64,000 bases of DNA, taken from positions 2,728,001 to 2,792,000 of the forward strand of contig CBDEGU010000012.1 in NCBI GenBank assembly GCA_965238045.1, in the 5' to 3' direction. The notes beneath the pieces are model-generated. The model searched no databases and was not told where the DNA came from. It saw only the letters and a list, made by a program, of their open reading frames with translations. The position numbers were made by a program, and so were the translations under genes. Origin of the DNA: CBDEGU01 sp965238045. GTDB lineage: Bacteria; Acidobacteriota; Terriglobia; Bryobacterales; UBA6623. Of the stretch, positions 61,888-64,000 are shown one piece after another (the first letter of the stretch is position 1; each line of letters starts with the position of its first letter).

Positions 61888-63864
61888 ATGAATTCCGCCC
61901 TCCAGCCCGGTAGAGCGCCCGCCAGGCAAACCGAGCACGCTCGCCACTTTTTCGGCCGGCGCGGGCTATTGGCCCAATGGCACGCGGACTACGAGTTCCG
62001 TCCAGGCCAGCTGCGGATGGCCGAACAGGTCGAAGTCGCTCTGGCCGAGCGGCGGCATTTGTTGGTGGAGGCTGGCACTGGCACGGGCAAGACGCTCGCC
62101 TATCTGATCCCGGTGATCGCCAGTGGCAAGAGAGTGATTATTTCCACTGGAACGAAGAACCTCCAGGAGCAGCTCTACTACAAGGACATCCCCTTCCTGG
62201 AAGAGCACCTGGAGCGTCCTCTGGCGGTCGCTTACATGAAGGGCCGCAACAACTACCTCTGCCGGCAGAAACTCTACGAAACCAGAAAGCGCCCCACGCT
62301 CACCGGACTGCTCGAAATCGAGGACTTCCGCATGCTCAGCGAGTGGGAGCCGGCGACGGAAACCGGCGACCGGGCCGAGTTGAAGAAGCTCCCCGAGGAC
62401 AGTTCTCTCTGGGCTAGTCACGATGCCCGCCGCGAACTCTGCTCCGGTCAGAAGTGCGATGAGTTCGAACGCTGCTTCCTCACGCTGATGCATCAGCGGG
62501 CTCGCGAAGCCGACATCATTATCGTCAACCACCACCTCTTTTTCGCTGATCTCTCACTGCGGGAAGGCGACTACGCATCGATCATTCCCGACTACGACGC
62601 GGTGATCTTCGACGAAGCCCACGAGGTCGAAGACGTGGCCGGGCAGCACTTCGGCGTGCAGATCAGCAACTACCGCTTCGACGAGCTTGCCCGCGACGTC
62701 CAGAATGTGGCGCGGCGGATGGAGGCCGGTTCCCGCGGACTCGATCGTGCGCTCGAGGCCCTGCGCATCCGTTCGATGGCCTTCTTCACTCTGTTTGAGA
62801 ATTACCAGGGGCGGACCGGCTTTGCCCATCGCCAGGGGTTCGTCCAAGAGCACGAGCAGCAATACTCGATGCTCAGGAACGCGCTGGAACTTCTCGCGAC
62901 CCAGCTCAAGCTGGTCAAACGCCAGACCGACGAGATCATCCCCTTGGAGCGCCGGACCGCCGAGCTAGACCGCGAGCTGCGCTTTCTCCTCGAAGGCGAG
63001 GACGAGCGTTTCGTCTACTGGATCGAGCGTCGCGGCCGTGGCATTTTCTTGCAGGCCACGCCGATCGATGTTTCGGAAATCTTGGCCGAGAAACTCTTTG
63101 ACCAAGTGCCCTCGGTCATCTTGACCTCGGCCACCCTGGCAGTCCAGGAGAAGTTCGATTACATCCGGGGGCGGCTGGGCGTGGCGCGGTCCGACGAACT
63201 CGTCGTTCCGGGTCACTTCCACTGGCGCGAACAAGTCATCTTCTACGTGCCGGCGGATCTTCCAGGTCCGCGCGCGCCCGATTTCGCCGGCCGCGCCGCC
63301 AGCGAGATCCTGCGGCTGCTGGAACACAGCCGCGGCCGAGCCTTCGTGCTCTTTACCAGCTACCAGCAGATGAGAGCGGTTCACGATCTTGTCTCCTTCG
63401 CGACTCCCTATACGGCCTTGCTTCAGGGGACGGCGCCGAACTCGGCGCTACTGGACGAATTTCGCGAGACCGAGAATTGTGTTCTCTTTGGGACGTCGAG
63501 CTTCTGGCAGGGTGTCGACGTCCCCGGCGAGCAGTTGAGCATGGTGATCATTGACAAACTGCCCTTCGAGGTGCCCTCGGATCCGATCGTCGAAGCGCGC
63601 ATTCGCAATCTTCGAGCCGCAGGGGAAGATGCTTTCCGCGAGTACCAGGTCCCGCAGGCGGTGATCGCTCTCAAGCAGGGTTTCGGGCGATTGATTCGGC
63701 ACAAGAAGGATCGCGGCGCGCTCGTCCTGCTGGACAACCGAATCCTTCACGCTGGCTACGGAAAGATCTTCCTTGACAGCCTTCCGGACTACACATTTAC
63801 GACACGTATCGAAGATGTTGCGCGGTTCTTCGATAGGGAAAGAGCTCCGGAGAACGGACGGTAG
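61888..63864 (+). CDS. dinG: DinG/XPD-like ATP-dependent DNA helicase
   Basis: 658 residues of superfamily 2. Walker A is EAGTGTGKTLAYLIP (about 61-75), motif Ia ISTGTKNLQEQL, and the DEAH box IFDEAHEVEDVAG. Four cysteines (NYLCRQK, ELCSGQKCDEFERCF) form the XPD-type 4Fe-4S site. Later motifs are VILTSATL, FVLFTSYQQM, GTSSFWQGVDVPGEQL and QGFGRLIRHKKDRG. ATG 61888 gives a standard start; the frame is open further upstream. It unwinds DNA or R-loop/D-loop structures in repair. Confidence 0.93.
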   Translation: MNSALQPGRAPARQTEHARHFFGRRGLLAQWHADYEFRPGQLRMAEQVEVALAERRHLLVEAGTGTGKTLAYLIPVIASGKRVIISTGTKNLQEQLYYKDIPFLEEHLERPLAVAYMKGRNNYLCRQKLYETRKRPTLTGLLEIEDFRMLSEWEPATETGDRAELKKLPEDSSLWASHDARRELCSGQKCDEFERCFLTLMHQRAREADIIIVNHHLFFADLSLREGDYASIIPDYDAVIFDEAHEVEDVAGQHFGVQISNYRFDELARDVQNVARRMEAGSRGLDRALEALRIRSMAFFTLFENYQGRTGFAHRQGFVQEHEQQYSMLRNALELLATQLKLVKRQTDEIIPLERRTAELDRELRFLLEGEDERFVYWIERRGRGIFLQATPIDVSEILAEKLFDQVPSVILTSATLAVQEKFDYIRGRLGVARSDELVVPGHFHWREQVIFYVPADLPGPRAPDFAGRAASEILRLLEHSRGRAFVLFTSYQQMRAVHDLVSFATPYTALLQGTAPNSALLDEFRETENCVLFGTSSFWQGVDVPGEQLSMVIIDKLPFEVPSDPIVEARIRNLRAAGEDAFREYQVPQAVIALKQGFGRLIRHKKDRGALVLLDNRILHAGYGKIFLDSLPDYTFTTRIEDVARFFDRERAPENGR

Positions 63865-64000
63865 CGAGCCGGACATCCTTGCCGCCCAGGTAAACTGGAC
63901 GTAGTGCGCAATGCCTGCTGATCTCGTGCTGTTGGGGATCTCGAAGCCTGGCGCGGCCCGTCGTCACGGAGGCCGGCACGGTGTGGCTGGCCGCTGTTTG
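63865..64000. other. window end, no gene called
   Basis: An ATG at 63913 opens a short frame running off the window, without a ribosome site or recognisable motif. Nothing firm can be said. Confidence 0.4.

Overview
This 64 kb window is GC-rich bacterial chromosome from a Gram-negative organism. LpxB, Lnt and an A-type haem-copper oxidase point to an outer-membrane-bearing aerobe. Twin-arginine enzymes of the MocA, xylose-isomerase-like and SelA-like families, DUF5668 membrane proteins, an SBBP-type secreted protein and IS21/IS256/IS630 debris most resemble Acidobacteriota (Bryobacterales/Solibacter-like). That placement is inference from gene content. No rRNA, tRNA or CRISPR array was found.

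Layout. 0-6.6 kb is housekeeping: nfeD (cut by the window edge) with its SPFH partner, a SPOR protein, lipA-lnt, and prfB with the classic +1 programmed frameshift. 6.7-10.5 kb is a mobile-element graveyard: an IS630-type remnant, a frameshifted SBBP-family gene and an IS21 element with istA/istB. 10.9-17.4 kb holds three enzymes (alanine-racemase-N/D-threonine-aldolase-like, enolase superfamily, SelA-like PLP enzyme) around a 2 kb repeat-rich non-coding tract that includes a possible structured RNA. 17.5-28.8 kb holds rlmD, an atypical receiver protein, an ECF sigma/anti-sigma/B-box/DUF5668 operon, nrdR, rsfS, rlmH with an in-frame amber codon, acetoacetyl-CoA synthetase, trmFO and xerC. 28.8-38.9 kb is mixed: wecB, a SirB1-like protein, a beta-lactamase/DUF4185 fusion with an amber codon, arsM, a zinc metallopeptidase, a TPP enzyme, maf and an NtrC-type regulator.

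39.0-42.3 kb contains an IS256-family element with a perfect 8-bp target duplication. It is inserted into the 3' end of a CHASE2 histidine kinase, between that kinase and the NtrC-type regulator. 42.4-56.7 kb carries two Tat-exported sugar-type enzymes, glutaredoxin-like protein and trxB, a Dabb protein, an AtuA-like protein, a YkgJ remnant, an M1-like protein that has lost zinc ligands, lpxB, a frameshifted comEC and an M2 peptidase. 57-61.7 kb is a cytochrome c oxidase operon (II, I, III, III, IV and a small membrane protein). It is followed by a DinG-type helicase.

Broken or altered genes are frequent: SBBP gene, rlmH, beta-lactamase fusion, comEC, histidine kinase tail and YkgJ remnant. 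Some may be sequencing errors. The IS256 case is fully supported by its target duplication and by the reconstructed reading frame.
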